Shown: positions 5,208-13,088, numbered from the stretch's first letter. The stretch: 13,088 nucleotides of DNA from Anaerofustis sp. (GCF_019420015.1 NZ_JAHZIA010000057.1:1-13088); one strand, 5' to 3'. Notes: a model not told the origin generated them from the letters alone. A program made the numbers and translations.

Positions 5208-7841
5208 TTATTTATTTTGATTTTTAATTCTGGCTTGTGCAGCAGCAAGTCTTGCTATAGGAACTCTGTATGGAGAACAAGAAACATAGTCAAGTCCAAC
5301 ACTGTCAAAGAATTCTATACTTGCAGGATCTCCCCCCTGTTCACCGCAAACACCGCAATGAAGTTCAGGGTTTACACCTTTTCCTTTTTTAACAGCCATA
5401 TCAACCAATTGACCAACACCTTCTGTATCAATAGTAGCAAACGGATCTTTAGGGAAAATTCCTTTTTCAATATATTCTTTAATATATACACCCGCATCGT
5501 CTCTACTGAAACCATATGTCATCTGAGTAAGGTCATTTGTTCCGAAAGAATAAAATTCGGCAACTTTGGCAAGCTGATCAGATGTAAGAGCAGCTCTTGG
5601 AATTTCAATCATTGTTCCGACTTTATACTCTATTCTTATACCTGTTTCTTTAAATATGTCATTTACTGTTTCTCTTATTTTATCAATAACATATTTAAGT
5701 TCCAAATAACTTCCTGCCAAAGGAACCATTATTTCAGGAGTTATATCAAAGTCATCTTCCTGTTTAACTTCTATTGCAGCGTTAATTATCGCTCTTGTCT
5801 GCATTGCCGCAATTTCAGGATATGTAACAGCAAGTCTACATCCTCTGTGTCCTAACATAGGATTAAGCTCATGAAGTTCATTTACTCTTGATTTCAATTC
5901 GTCAAAAGACATTTCCATATCTTTTGCAAGTTGTTTTATATCTTCATCTTCTTTTGGTAAAAATTCATGTAAAGGTGGATCAAGAAGTCTTATTACAACC
6001 GGTTTTCCACCCATCGCTTTAAACAATCCTTTAAAGTCATTCTTTTGCATAGGAAGTATTTTTGCCAAAGCAGCTTCTCTTTGCATTAATGTTTTTGCAC
6101 ATATCATTTTTCTGAATGCAAAAATTCTGTCAGATTCAAAGAACATATGCTCTGTTCTACAAAGACCGATTCCTTCTGCTCCGAAATTAGCAGCAACGGT
6201 TGCATCTTTTACCGTATCGGCATTTGTTCTTACCCCAAGTTGTCTTATTTCATCAGCCCATGACATAACTTTATTAAAGTCATCCGATAATACTGCATCT
6301 ACAGTTTTTATCTTACCTTCATATACATTACCTGTAGAACCGTTTATAGATAGATAATATCCTTCATAGAATATTTTACCGCCTATTTCAACATATTTTT
6401 CTTCTTCATTTACATGAGCAGCTTCACATCCTGCAACACAACATTTACCCATACCTCTTGCAACAACGGCTGCATGAGAAGTCATACCGCCTGTAGCGGT
6501 TAAAATACCGTTAGCAGAATTCATACCTTCAATATCTTCAGGAGAAGTTTCTTTTCTTACAAGTAAAACTTCTTCCCCTCTTTCTTTAGCTTCTACTGCA
6601 TCTTCAGCAGAAAAATAAATTTTACCGCAGCCTGCACCAGGAGAAGCAGGAAGACCGTTTGTCAACGGAATTGCTTTTGCAAGTTCATCGGCATCAAAGC
6701 CTTTATGCAATAATTGATTCAATGTAGTAGGATCAAGTCTCAACAAAGCTTCTTCTTTTGTTACAAGACCTTCTTCAACCATATCAACTGCAACTTTTAG
6801 AGAAGCCTGTGCAGTTCTCTTTCCTGAACGTGTTTGAAGTAGGTATAACTTGCCTTCTTCGATTGTAAATTCGATATCCTGCATATCTCTGTAATGATTT
6901 TCAAGAGTATTACAAGCGTTTACAAACTCATCGTAAACAGAAGGCATAACATCTTTCAAAGTTTCAATATGCTGAGGAGTTCTGATACCCGCAACAACAT
7001 CTTCCCCTTGTGCATTCATAAGGAATTCACCGAATATTTTATTTTCACCTGTAGCCGGATTTCTTGTAAACGCAACACCTGTACCTGAAGTTTGTCCCAT
7101 ATTTCCGTATACCATTGATTGAACGTTTACAGCAGTACCAATACGATTCGGTATATCGTTCAATTTTCTGTAAGCAATTGCTCTAGGATTATTCCATGAT
7201 TTAAATATTGCTTCTACGGCAGCCATAAGCTGTTCTTTAGGATCATCAGGGAACTTATATCCTTTTTGATCTAAGAATAAATCTTTGTATTGTTTTACGA
7301 TTTGTTTTAAATCAAAAGTAGTAAGCTCTGTATCATACTTATAACCCTGTTGTCTTTTTCTGCTTTCGAGAATATCTTCAAATAAATTTCTGTTCATACC
7401 AAGTGCAACATCACAAAACATTTGAATAAATCTTCTGTAACTGTCATACGCAAATCTTTCGTTGCCTGTTTTTCTTGCCAACGCTTCAACAGTAACATCG
7501 TTCAGTCCCAAATTCAAAATAGTATCAAGCATTCCCGGCATTGAAATTTTAGCACCTGAACGCACAGAAACCAACAAAGGATTATCCGTTCCTCCGAATT
7601 GTTTTCCTGTAATCTGCTCTAACTCTGCTAATTTTTGATAAATTTGATCTACGATTTCTTTATCAATTTCACATCCGGTCTTATAATAATCTATACAAGC
7701 CTCTGTCGTTATAGTTATACCTTGAGGTACGGGAAGACCTATATTTGTCATCTCTGCCAAATTGGCACCCTTTCCTCCTAGCAAGTCTCTTTGGCTTGCA
7801 TCGCCTTCTTTAAAGGCGTAAACAAATTTTTTAGCACACAT
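5208..7841 (-). CDS. ppdK: Pyruvate, phosphate dikinase
   Basis: Cytoplasmic enzyme that interconverts pyruvate + ATP + Pi and phosphoenolpyruvate + AMP + PPi. In fermenting anaerobes it often runs in the glycolytic direction using PPi. The protein has 877 residues from the chosen start, against about 874 in Clostridium symbiosum. In this numbering the N-terminal ATP-grasp domain contains DLLGGKGANLAEM near 19-31, SVRSGAKISMPGMLDT near 92-107 and VYGNMGQTSGTG near 244-255. The swivelling domain holds TATGGMTSHAAVVARGMG with phospho-acceptor His456. The C-terminal PEP/pyruvate barrel has GIGLCRTEHMFF, LGHRGCRLA, FGTNDLTQ and the catalytic Cys832 in GVCGEQGG. Two ATGs are possible; the one at 7841 is chosen because the other (7850) directly abuts the ribosome binding site. 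No regulatory DUF299 kinase/phosphatase gene is adjacent. Confidence 0.97.
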   Translation of the reverse strand: MCAKKFVYAFKEGDASQRDLLGGKGANLAEMTNIGLPVPQGITITTEACIDYYKTGCEIDKEIVDQIYQKLAELEQITGKQFGGTDNPLLVSVRSGAKISMPGMLDTILNLGLNDVTVEALARKTGNERFAYDSYRRFIQMFCDVALGMNRNLFEDILESRKRQQGYKYDTELTTFDLKQIVKQYKDLFLDQKGYKFPDDPKEQLMAAVEAIFKSWNNPRAIAYRKLNDIPNRIGTAVNVQSMVYGNMGQTSGTGVAFTRNPATGENKIFGEFLMNAQGEDVVAGIRTPQHIETLKDVMPSVYDEFVNACNTLENHYRDMQDIEFTIEEGKLYLLQTRSGKRTAQASLKVAVDMVEEGLVTKEEALLRLDPTTLNQLLHKGFDADELAKAIPLTNGLPASPGAGCGKIYFSAEDAVEAKERGEEVLLVRKETSPEDIEGMNSANGILTATGGMTSHAAVVARGMGKCCVAGCEAAHVNEEEKYVEIGGKIFYEGYYLSINGSTGNVYEGKIKTVDAVLSDDFNKVMSWADEIRQLGVRTNADTVKDATVAANFGAEGIGLCRTEHMFFESDRIFAFRKMICAKTLMQREAALAKILPMQKNDFKGLFKAMGGKPVVIRLLDPPLHEFLPKEDEDIKQLAKDMEMSFDELKSRVNELHELNPMLGHRGCRLAVTYPEIAAMQTRAIINAAIEVKQEDDFDITPEIMVPLAGSYLELKYVIDKIRETVNDIFKETGIRIEYKVGTMIEIPRAALTSDQLAKVAEFYSFGTNDLTQMTYGFSRDDAGVYIKEYIEKGIFPKDPFATIDTEGVGQLVDMAVKKGKGVNPELHCGVCGEQGGDPASIEFFDSVGLDYVSCSPYRVPIARLAAAQARIKNQNK

Positions 7842-7850
7842 TTTTACCAT

Positions 7851-7857
7851 CCTCCTT
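7851..7857 (-). promoter_or_regulatory. Ribosome binding site that decides the ppdK start
   Basis: AAGGAGG on the minus strand is followed immediately by ATG GTA AAA ATG. The first ATG (7850) has no spacer at all. The second (7841) has a 9-base spacer, and the protein then begins MCAKKFVYAF, close to the usual MAKKYVY start of this family. Confidence 0.8.
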
Positions 7858-7901
7858 GATTGCTAATTGTTTAATGACATCACACAGTAAATAAAACTGC
7901 A

Positions 7902-7930
7902 TTTATATTTTATATATAATAAGCAGCCAA
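7902..7930 (-). promoter_or_regulatory. Possible ppdK promoter
   Basis: The minus strand has TTGGCT (7925-7930), a 17-bp spacer and TATAAA (7902-7907), about 60 bases before the ppdK start. The -35 box falls inside the stem-loop at 7923-7937, so the assignment is uncertain. Confidence 0.35.
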
Positions 7931-7937
7931 AGGCTGC
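7923..7937 (-). terminator. Short stem-loop between the hypothetical gene and ppdK
   Basis: A perfect GC-rich 6-bp stem (GCAGCC/GGCTGC) with a 3-nt loop begins 10 bases after the stop codon of the 168-residue gene. On the minus strand it is followed by TTATTATATATAAAAT, which is U-rich but has no clean run. It may be a weak or partial terminator that lets some transcription pass into ppdK. Confidence 0.5.
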
Positions 7938-7947
7938 ATATTAACAA

Positions 7948-8454
7948 CTAATTCTTATATTGAACTTCAAAACCTTCATATGAAGGAAGTCTTTTTTCAT
8001 TGTATCTTTTTAAAATTTCTCTTGATTCATAAGCAATAACACCGTTGGTTTTTTTGTGTCTTGCAAAATATTTCAAATTATCTAAAGCCATATTGGTGTT
8101 AAAACCGGTTCTAAGACAAATAACGCTTGCAGAATATTTAAGTTCATAACTTCCGCTTTTACAAAATTCCAAGAATAGATCTTTATAATGATTAAAGTCT
8201 TCCAACATGATATCTGTTATCGTTATTATATCTTTGTTGGTAATATTCGCATCAACAATACGCTTCGTTTCCAAACACTTTGCTCTGTATTCTATTTTTT
8301 CTTTGAACAACTCCACCAAATCACTACACTCTTCAATCTGTTCTCTGGTCATAGGTTCAATCGTTTTTTTCTTCTCAATTTTCTTTCTCAGTCTAGCCTG
8401 TTTTTTCTCTTCCTTTTCTCTGTTATGCATAGCTATTCTATCTTTTAATGACAT
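7948..8454 (-). CDS. Hypothetical protein with a charged N-terminal helix
   Basis: I do not recognise this 168-residue protein. Residues 10-32 are almost only Lys, Glu, Arg, Gln and Ala and should form a charged helix or coiled coil. The rest (about 35-155) looks mainly helical, with KEKIEYRAKCLETKRIVDA, then DIITITDIMLEDFNHYKDLFLEF and ASVICLRTGFNTNMALDNLKYFARHKK. There is no signal peptide, membrane segment or cysteine cluster, so it is probably cytoplasmic. It has a good ribosome binding site (AGAGGAGA, 8-base spacer) and normal codon use, which supports a real gene. Stem-loops flank it on both sides, so it may be its own transcription unit. It lies between glyS and ppdK, where many Firmicutes carry the PPDK regulatory protein (DUF299), but it shows no P-loop and no resemblance to that family. 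Confidence 0.75.
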   Translation of the reverse strand: MSLKDRIAMHNREKEEKKQARLRKKIEKKKTIEPMTREQIEECSDLVELFKEKIEYRAKCLETKRIVDANITNKDIITITDIMLEDFNHYKDLFLEFCKSGSYELKYSASVICLRTGFNTNMALDNLKYFARHKKTNGVIAYESREILKRYNEKRLPSYEGFEVQYKN

Positions 8455-8559
8455 ACTGAAAATCTCCTCTATTAAGTAATTTAAACTTTTACATAATTAA
8501 TATATATTTATTTTACTATATTTTTTAAACAATTACAATAAAAAAGCCCTTAAAATAGA

Positions 8560-8601
8560 ATTACATCTGTCATAAATTTTCCCACGTATGACAGATGTAA
8601 T
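8560..8601 (-). terminator. Long hairpin after glyS
   Basis: A perfect 14-bp inverted repeat (ATTACATCTGTCAT, arms 8560-8573 and 8588-8601) with a 14-nt loop begins about 33 bases after the glyS stop codon. On the minus strand it is followed by TCTATTTTAAGGGC and then six T (8540-8545). The main T run lies about 15 bases beyond the stem, so this is not a textbook terminator. It most likely ends the trkA-trkH-recO-glyS transcript. Confidence 0.6.
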
Positions 8602-8634
8602 ATATAATTATATATATTTGATTAATGAATATAA

Positions 8635-10023
8635 TTAAAATTCAATTTTTTTATTGATATAATCAACCAAATCTTCAATATTGATTCTTTCTTGTTCCAT
8701 ACTGTCACGGTCTCTTACTGTAACAGCACCGTCTTCAAGAGTATCAAAATCGATAGTCACACAGTAAGGCGTACCGATTTCGTCTTGTCTACGATATCTC
8801 TTACCTATATTCCCTGCTTCATCATAATCAACCATAAAATGCTTTGAAAGACTAGCATAAACTTCTTCTGCTTTTTCTGAAAGCTTCTTTGTAAGAGGGA
8901 GTACCGCAACCTTGTAAGGTGCAAGATACGGATGAAGTTTAAATACGTTTCTCGTTGTATTATCCTCAAGGGTCTCTTCTACATAACAATCACAAAGCAA
9001 TGTAAAGAATAATCTTCCTGCCCCAACACTAGGCTCTATACAATAAGGATGGAATTTTTTATTTGTAATCGGATCAACATATTTCATATCTTTACCCGAA
9101 AACTCCTCATGAGATTTAAGGTCAAAATCCGTTCTGTCAGCAATCCCCCAAAGCTCTCCCCATCCAAAAGGATATTCATATTCAATATCTGTAGTTGCAT
9201 TGGAATAATGAGAAAGCTGTTCTTTTGCATGATCTCTGTATCTTATATGCTCCTTATTTATTCCCAATGACACAAGAAAATCAAAGCAATAACTTCTCCA
9301 GTATTCAAACCACTTCATCTCATCTTCAGGTTCACAGAAGAATTCAAGTTCCATTTGTTCAAATTCTCTTGTTCTGAATATAAAGTTTCCGGGAGTTATT
9401 TCATTTCTGAAAGATTTTCCTATCTGTCCTATTCCGAAAGGAAGTTTTTTTCTGGTAGATCTTTGAACATTTTTAAAATTAATAAAAATTCCCTGACAAG
9501 TTTCAGGTCTCAAATAAATTGTATTTACACTCTCTTCCGTAACCCCCTGGAATGTTTTAAACATTAAGTTGAACTGTCTTATATTTGTAAAGTCATGTTT
9601 ACCGCAATTTGGACATACTATACCGTTTTGTTCAATATATTCTTCCATTTTCTCGTTGCTCCAACCGTCGGCATTTGCATCAAGTCCTTTTTTCTCTAAA
9701 TCATCTTCAATGAGTTTATCCGCTCTAAAACGCGATTTACAATTCTTACAATCCATTAAAGGGTCATTAAAATTTTTAAGATGTCCGCTTGCTTCCCAAA
9801 CCTTAGGATTAACCAATATAGCACTGTCTAAAGCAACATTATAAGGACACTCTTGAATAAATTTTTTAAACCAAGCGTTTTTTACATTATTTAAAACAAG
9901 GGTACCTATAGGCCCGTAATCAAAGCTGTTTGCAAGTCCTTCATAAATCTCAGACCCCGGAAAAATAATTCCTCTCATTTTCGTAATACTTATTATTTCA
10001 TTTAAACTTAACCTTCTTGTCAT
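8635..10023 (-). CDS. glyS: Glycyl-tRNA synthetase, single-chain class II type
   Basis: Charges tRNA-Gly with glycine in the cytoplasm. It is the alpha2 (eukaryote-like) form of 462 residues, not the GlyQ/GlyS alpha-beta form. The N-terminal catalytic part shows GIIFPGSEIYEGLANSFDYG near 18-37. A zinc-binding insertion has CKNC at 92-95 and CPNC at 137-140. LRPETCQGIF is at 171-180, motif 2 lies around FRNEITP (205-211) with RTREFEQMELEFF at 217-229, and motif 3 is IEPSVGAGRLFF at 329-340 with Arg337. The anticodon-binding domain starts near LAPYKVAVLPL (367-377). GGAGG with a 6-base spacer precedes the ATG. It follows recO by 25 bases and there is no room for a T-box leader, so it depends on the upstream operon promoter or on one inside recO. 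Its seven Trp codons are all TGG. Confidence 0.97.
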   Translation of the reverse strand: MTRRLSLNEIISITKMRGIIFPGSEIYEGLANSFDYGPIGTLVLNNVKNAWFKKFIQECPYNVALDSAILVNPKVWEASGHLKNFNDPLMDCKNCKSRFRADKLIEDDLEKKGLDANADGWSNEKMEEYIEQNGIVCPNCGKHDFTNIRQFNLMFKTFQGVTEESVNTIYLRPETCQGIFINFKNVQRSTRKKLPFGIGQIGKSFRNEITPGNFIFRTREFEQMELEFFCEPEDEMKWFEYWRSYCFDFLVSLGINKEHIRYRDHAKEQLSHYSNATTDIEYEYPFGWGELWGIADRTDFDLKSHEEFSGKDMKYVDPITNKKFHPYCIEPSVGAGRLFFTLLCDCYVEETLEDNTTRNVFKLHPYLAPYKVAVLPLTKKLSEKAEEVYASLSKHFMVDYDEAGNIGKRYRRQDEIGTPYCVTIDFDTLEDGAVTVRDRDSMEQERINIEDLVDYINKKIEF

Positions 10024-10048
10024 TTTATCCTCCGCTTTATTAACTTTA

Positions 10049-10810
10049 TTATTTTAATTCTAACATATCTGACAAAAATTTAAAACTGTTTGTTTTTCTT
10101 TGAGTATTATAAACTATATAATTATTAAGCATAACTATTATATCATTACATTCTTTTAAAGAAATTTCCTTAAAATTTCTTTTTCTTATATCATTAATGT
10201 TTATATATGTCAAATCTTTTATCAAATTAAGCTGCTTAGCTGTAATCTTGTTAGAAGAGAAATGCTTTAAAGAACAATTTTTACAACTAAGCATTCCACT
10301 TTCAAAATCCAGTATGTAATATTCACTATTTGCATCCTGACACAAGTTACATTCTCCGAAATCAGGAATAATACCCGATATACCAAGTAATTTTAACATA
10401 AAAGCCAGTGTGATAAAAGACAAGTTTTCCAAACTTTCTTTTTGAAGCAAATCCAAAGAGTAAATAATAAGATTAAACGTCACTGGTTCTTCCATTTTAT
10501 CCTCATAAAACACATCGATAAGTTCACATACGTAACTTGCAAAAGAGAGCCTTTCCAAATCTTTTTGAAGTCCCGGAAAACTTTTTATATAATCTGCACT
10601 CTTTAACGTGTAAAAATTTTTGCCGGGATAAAGAACAAAATAGCTGTATGAAAAGGTTGATGTTTGTGCAATGACTTTGCTTCTTTTCGATGCAGCATTT
10701 TTTGCCATAACACTTATCTTCCCTCTTTCTTTTGTAAAAACGGTAAGAATCCTGTCATTTTCGGAATATTTTATATTCTTCAAAACAATCCCATGAAATT
10801 CTCGTAACAT
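10049..10810 (-). CDS. recO: DNA repair protein RecO
   Basis: Recombination mediator of the RecF pathway; with RecR it loads RecA on gapped DNA coated by single-strand binding protein. The 253 residues match the family. Residues 1-80 form the OB fold (REFHGIVLKNIKYSENDRILTVFTKERGKISVMAK), followed by a helical region. A four-cysteine zinc site follows, with CNLC at 154-157 and CKNC at 176-179. The start at 10810 is chosen because TTAGGAGT lies just upstream and the protein then begins at the usual family position. The longer reading from 10858 would add 16 residues overlapping the end of trkH and has no ribosome binding site at proper distance. It is 22 bases after trkH and 25 before glyS, inside one operon. 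Confidence 0.95.
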   Translation of the reverse strand: MLREFHGIVLKNIKYSENDRILTVFTKERGKISVMAKNAASKRSKVIAQTSTFSYSYFVLYPGKNFYTLKSADYIKSFPGLQKDLERLSFASYVCELIDVFYEDKMEEPVTFNLIIYSLDLLQKESLENLSFITLAFMLKLLGISGIIPDFGECNLCQDANSEYYILDFESGMLSCKNCSLKHFSSNKITAKQLNLIKDLTYININDIRKRNFKEISLKECNDIIVMLNNYIVYNTQRKTNSFKFLSDMLELK

Positions 10811-10832
10811 ATATACTCCTAATTTAATTAAA

Positions 10833-12272
10833 TTATTTTTTCCAAGTTCCCGGAGCAAACAATATCAGCAACGGAAACAATTCCAGTCTTCCCGCAACCA
10901 TATCAAACGATAAAACAAGCTTTGAAAAATCTGATAAAAAACCATAATTCGATACAGGTCCAACAAGGCTTACACCCGGACCGATATTATTCATCGTTGA
11001 AGCTACGGCACTGAAATTAGTTGAAAAATCATAATTATTTATCGACAATAACAGCAATGATACAACAAATATAACTGCGTAAACAGCTAAGTATGCACAA
11101 ACATTATGAAAAGTCTTTCTTTCTATCTTTTTGCCATCTATCTTAACAACCCTTACTCTTCTGGGATGAATCAACATTGATAGCTCATTAAAGGCATCTT
11201 TGAATATTATAATTAATCTGCTTACCTTTATTCCACCTCCGGTGCTTCCGGCACATGCACCTATAAACATAAGCAGTATCAAAATTGTTTTTGAAAGTTC
11301 AGGCCATAAATCAAAATTAACAGAAGAAAAACCTGTAGTAGTCATGATACTGGCTACCTGAAATAAAGAATGGTGAAAAGCCATCGCCATAGTCGGATAA
11401 TTGCTACTTATATTAAAAGCAATAATTATTGTCGCTAAACATATTATAATTAAATACCATCTTACTTCTTCGTTTTTTAATACCTTACTTATCTTTCTTC
11501 CTAAAATCAAAAAATAAATATTAAAATTGATACCAAACAATATCATAAAAATAGCAATAACGGTTTGACAATAATTATTGTAAATACTCATCCCTGCATT
11601 ACTCATGGAAAATCCGCCTGTACCCGCGGTTGCCATCGAATTAAGAACAGCATCAAATAATGGCATTCCCCCAAAAGAAAGAAAAATTATTTCTATAACA
11701 GTCATTGAAAAATATATTCCGTATAAAATTATGGGAGTACTTCTAAGTTTAGGCATCAATTTACCAACCATCGGCCCCGGAGACTCAGCTCTCATTAAAT
11801 GCATGTTTTGCCCTCCTCATATAAGAGGAATAACGGCTATAATAAAAACCAAAACACCCATACCGCCAAGCCAGTGCATAAACGAACGCCAAAATAAAAT
11901 ACATCTGCTTAAAGAATCCAAATCCCCAACTACACTGGCACCTGTAGTGGTAAATCCCGATGCACTTTCAAATATTGCATCAAAAAAACCAGGAATTTCT
12001 CCGCTTATTAAAAAAGGAAGTGCCCCCACAATAGTAATAACTATCCAGCTTATGGCAACTATTGAAAATCCTTCTTTTGCGTATATCGTCTGGTTCTTTG
12101 GCTTCTTTATAACACACAAAATACCGATTACAGTACTTATAACGGATGAGATAAAAAAAGATATCCATGTATTTTCTTTATATATCAATGCAACAAATAT
12201 AGGTAATATAAGCACAATTCCAAGAAGTATAAAAACCCATCCCGTAATGTGTTTAATCATTCCTTTATTCAT
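10833..12272 (-). pseudogene. trkH: TrkH-type potassium uptake channel subunit, interrupted by an in-frame TGA (or split in two)
   Basis: Membrane subunit of the Trk K+ uptake system. Read from ATG 12272 (AGAGG, 6-base spacer) to the TAA at 10833 it has 480 codons including the final stop, the usual TrkH length. All four selectivity-filter repeats are present: SGFTTTGAS, ATAGTGGFS, MTTTGFSSVN and MNNIGPGVS. One in-frame TGA at 11817-11819 (codon 152) falls after repeat 1, in the segment PLI*GGQNMHLMRAESPG, and the frame is unchanged on both sides. Seven codons separate the Pro from the Met, whereas the family as I remember it has six, so the TGA looks like an added codon. Directly after it, GGAGGG and a 6-base spacer lead to ATG 11804, so a 151-residue and a 323-residue piece could be made separately. 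Decay, a split gene, readthrough and sequence error are all open. Confidence 0.8.
11802..11819 (-). promoter_or_regulatory. Stop, Shine-Dalgarno and ATG inside trkH
   Basis: The minus strand reads TGA GGA GGG CAA AAC ATG. The GGAGGG (11811-11816) is a near-perfect ribosome binding site with ideal 6-base spacing to the ATG at 11804. It overlaps the codons for the Gly-Gly pair expected here in TrkH, so the match may arise by chance. If functional, ribosomes that stop at the TGA could restart and make the rest of the channel. Confidence 0.5.
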
Positions 12273-12287
12273 AAATTACCTCTCATT

Positions 12288-13088
12288 TTATTTAAGTATA
12301 TCAGTCAAATCGCCTAATTTTTTATGAGTTGTGATTATTATCACACTATCCCCGACTTCAATGGTATCTTTACCGGAAGGGACGATGATATTACCGTTTC
12401 TGTTTATACTTGCAATTAGTGAATTGTCTTTCAATTCAAGGCTTTGCAATGATTTACCTGTTACAACAGAGTTTTCTTTTACACTGAACTCCAAAGCCTC
12501 AGCTTTCCCTCCGACAATTTTATATAAAGATTCGACATTACTTCCAAAAGAATTTTGTATGGCTCTTACATATTGAATAATGTATTCGCTTGTTATATAT
12601 TTGGGTTCAATAATACTTCCTATTTCCATCTTACTTATTATATTGTCAAATGAAAGTTTATTTATTTTCGTTATGATTTTTGCGTCAGATACGCTGGCAG
12701 CATAAAGAGAAAGTATTATGTTTTCTTCATCAAGACCTGTAAGAGATGCAAATGAATCTACATTCGTCAAACCTTCTTCTAGTAAAAGTTCCTTATCTAG
12801 TCCGTCTCCGCAAAGAATTGTAGCATTTGGTAGAATCTCACTTAATTCTTCACATTTTATAGGGTCTATTTCAATAATCTTAACCGAAATATTACTTGCA
12901 ATTAATTGTTTTGCCAAATAAACGGCTATCCTTCCTCCCCCTACAAGAATTGCCGTTCTGCCTGTTTCTACGTTAATCTCAAAACTTCTAAACATTTTCA
13001 TTGCATTAATCGGTTTGGCTAGAATATATATTTTATCAAGAGATTTAAGCTTAAAATCTCCGGAAGGAATAAACACTTCATCATTCCT
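12288..13088 (-). CDS. trkA: Trk system potassium uptake protein TrkA (C-terminal part)
   Basis: Cytoplasmic NAD/ATP-binding subunit that gates TrkH. The 5' part lies beyond the right edge; 266 codons are visible, starting RNDEVFIPSGDFKLKSLDKI, the end of the first RCK_C domain. The second RCK_N (Rossmann) domain follows with TAILVGGGRIAVYLAKQL, where the third Gly of GxGxxG is Ala, and an acidic residue after strand 2 (IIEIDPIKC). CGDGLDKELLLEEG comes next, then the second RCK_C domain, ending SVIIITTHKKLGDLTDILK. Full TrkA is about 450 residues, so about 60% is present and intact. It stops 15 bases before trkH, the usual trkA-trkH operon. Confidence 0.93.
   Translation of the reverse strand, partial: RNDEVFIPSGDFKLKSLDKIYILAKPINAMKMFRSFEINVETGRTAILVGGGRIAVYLAKQLIASNISVKIIEIDPIKCEELSEILPNATILCGDGLDKELLLEEGLTNVDSFASLTGLDEENIILSLYAASVSDAKIITKINKLSFDNIISKMEIGSIIEPKYITSEYIIQYVRAIQNSFGSNVESLYKIVGGKAEALEFSVKENSVVTGKSLQSLELKDNSLIASINRNGNIIVPSGKDTIEVGDSVIIITTHKKLGDLTDILK

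Noticed and set aside
5196..5855. 219-codon open frame on the plus strand, Cys- and Ser-rich
   Set aside because: It lies wholly antisense to the C-terminal part of ppdK, which has unmistakable catalytic motifs. Its composition is that of a reverse-strand shadow, and it overlaps the terminator.
10024..10048. T-box leader for glyS
   Set aside because: Only 25 bases separate recO and glyS, with no room for the specifier loop, T-box sequence and terminator.
11605..12327. 240-codon plus-strand open frame crossing the trkH interruption
   Set aside because: It is antisense to trkH pore repeats and the trkA-trkH junction, has no ribosome binding site, and its Pro/Ile-rich sequence resembles no protein I know. 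trkH motifs on the other strand explain the region.
1..13088. Mobile element, prophage, CRISPR array or defence system
   Set aside because: No transposase, integrase, terminal repeat, spaced direct repeat or nuclease-type protein is visible. All but one of the genes fall into recognisable families.

Overview
The window is AT-rich DNA (roughly 30% GC by eye). It looks like chromosomal sequence of an anaerobic low-GC Firmicute of the Clostridia in the broad sense. The support is strong AGGAGG-type ribosome binding sites, a lysine (L-box) riboswitch, a single-chain glycyl-tRNA synthetase, a pyruvate phosphate dikinase of clostridial type and a TrkA/TrkH potassium system. Genus and species cannot be fixed from the sequence alone. 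I see no insertion sequence, phage gene, CRISPR array or rRNA.

Left part (1-2770). An NhaC-family transporter runs off the left edge on the minus strand. It sits behind a complete lysine riboswitch with its own promoter and terminator, so it is probably a lysine transporter of the LysW type. Divergent from it is a tight plus-strand operon: an O6-alkylguanine-DNA methyltransferase, 3-methyladenine DNA glycosylase I and a short-chain dehydrogenase. The first two repair alkylated bases. The operon ends at a nested hairpin terminator.

Middle (2770-5205). After an AT-rich gap come a tRNA-Leu(CAA) and an EamA/DMT transporter, both on the minus strand. The transporter frame is interrupted by one in-frame TGA. 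Divergent from it is a family-2 glycosyltransferase fused to a GtrA-like membrane domain. A strong hairpin separates that gene from the convergent ppdK.

Right part (5208-13088), all minus strand. In transcription order it holds trkA (5' end outside the window), trkH, recO, glyS, a stem-loop, an unrecognised 168-residue protein, a second stem-loop and ppdK. The first four genes are 15-25 bp apart and look like one operon combining K+ uptake, RecF-pathway repair and translation. trkH also carries an in-frame TGA, followed at once by a Shine-Dalgarno sequence and an ATG.

The main oddity is two otherwise full-length membrane transporter genes, each broken by a single in-frame TGA with the frame unchanged on both sides. 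Nonsense mutation, sequencing or assembly error, a split trkH made by re-initiation, and stop-codon readthrough are all possible. I found no entirely new system here.
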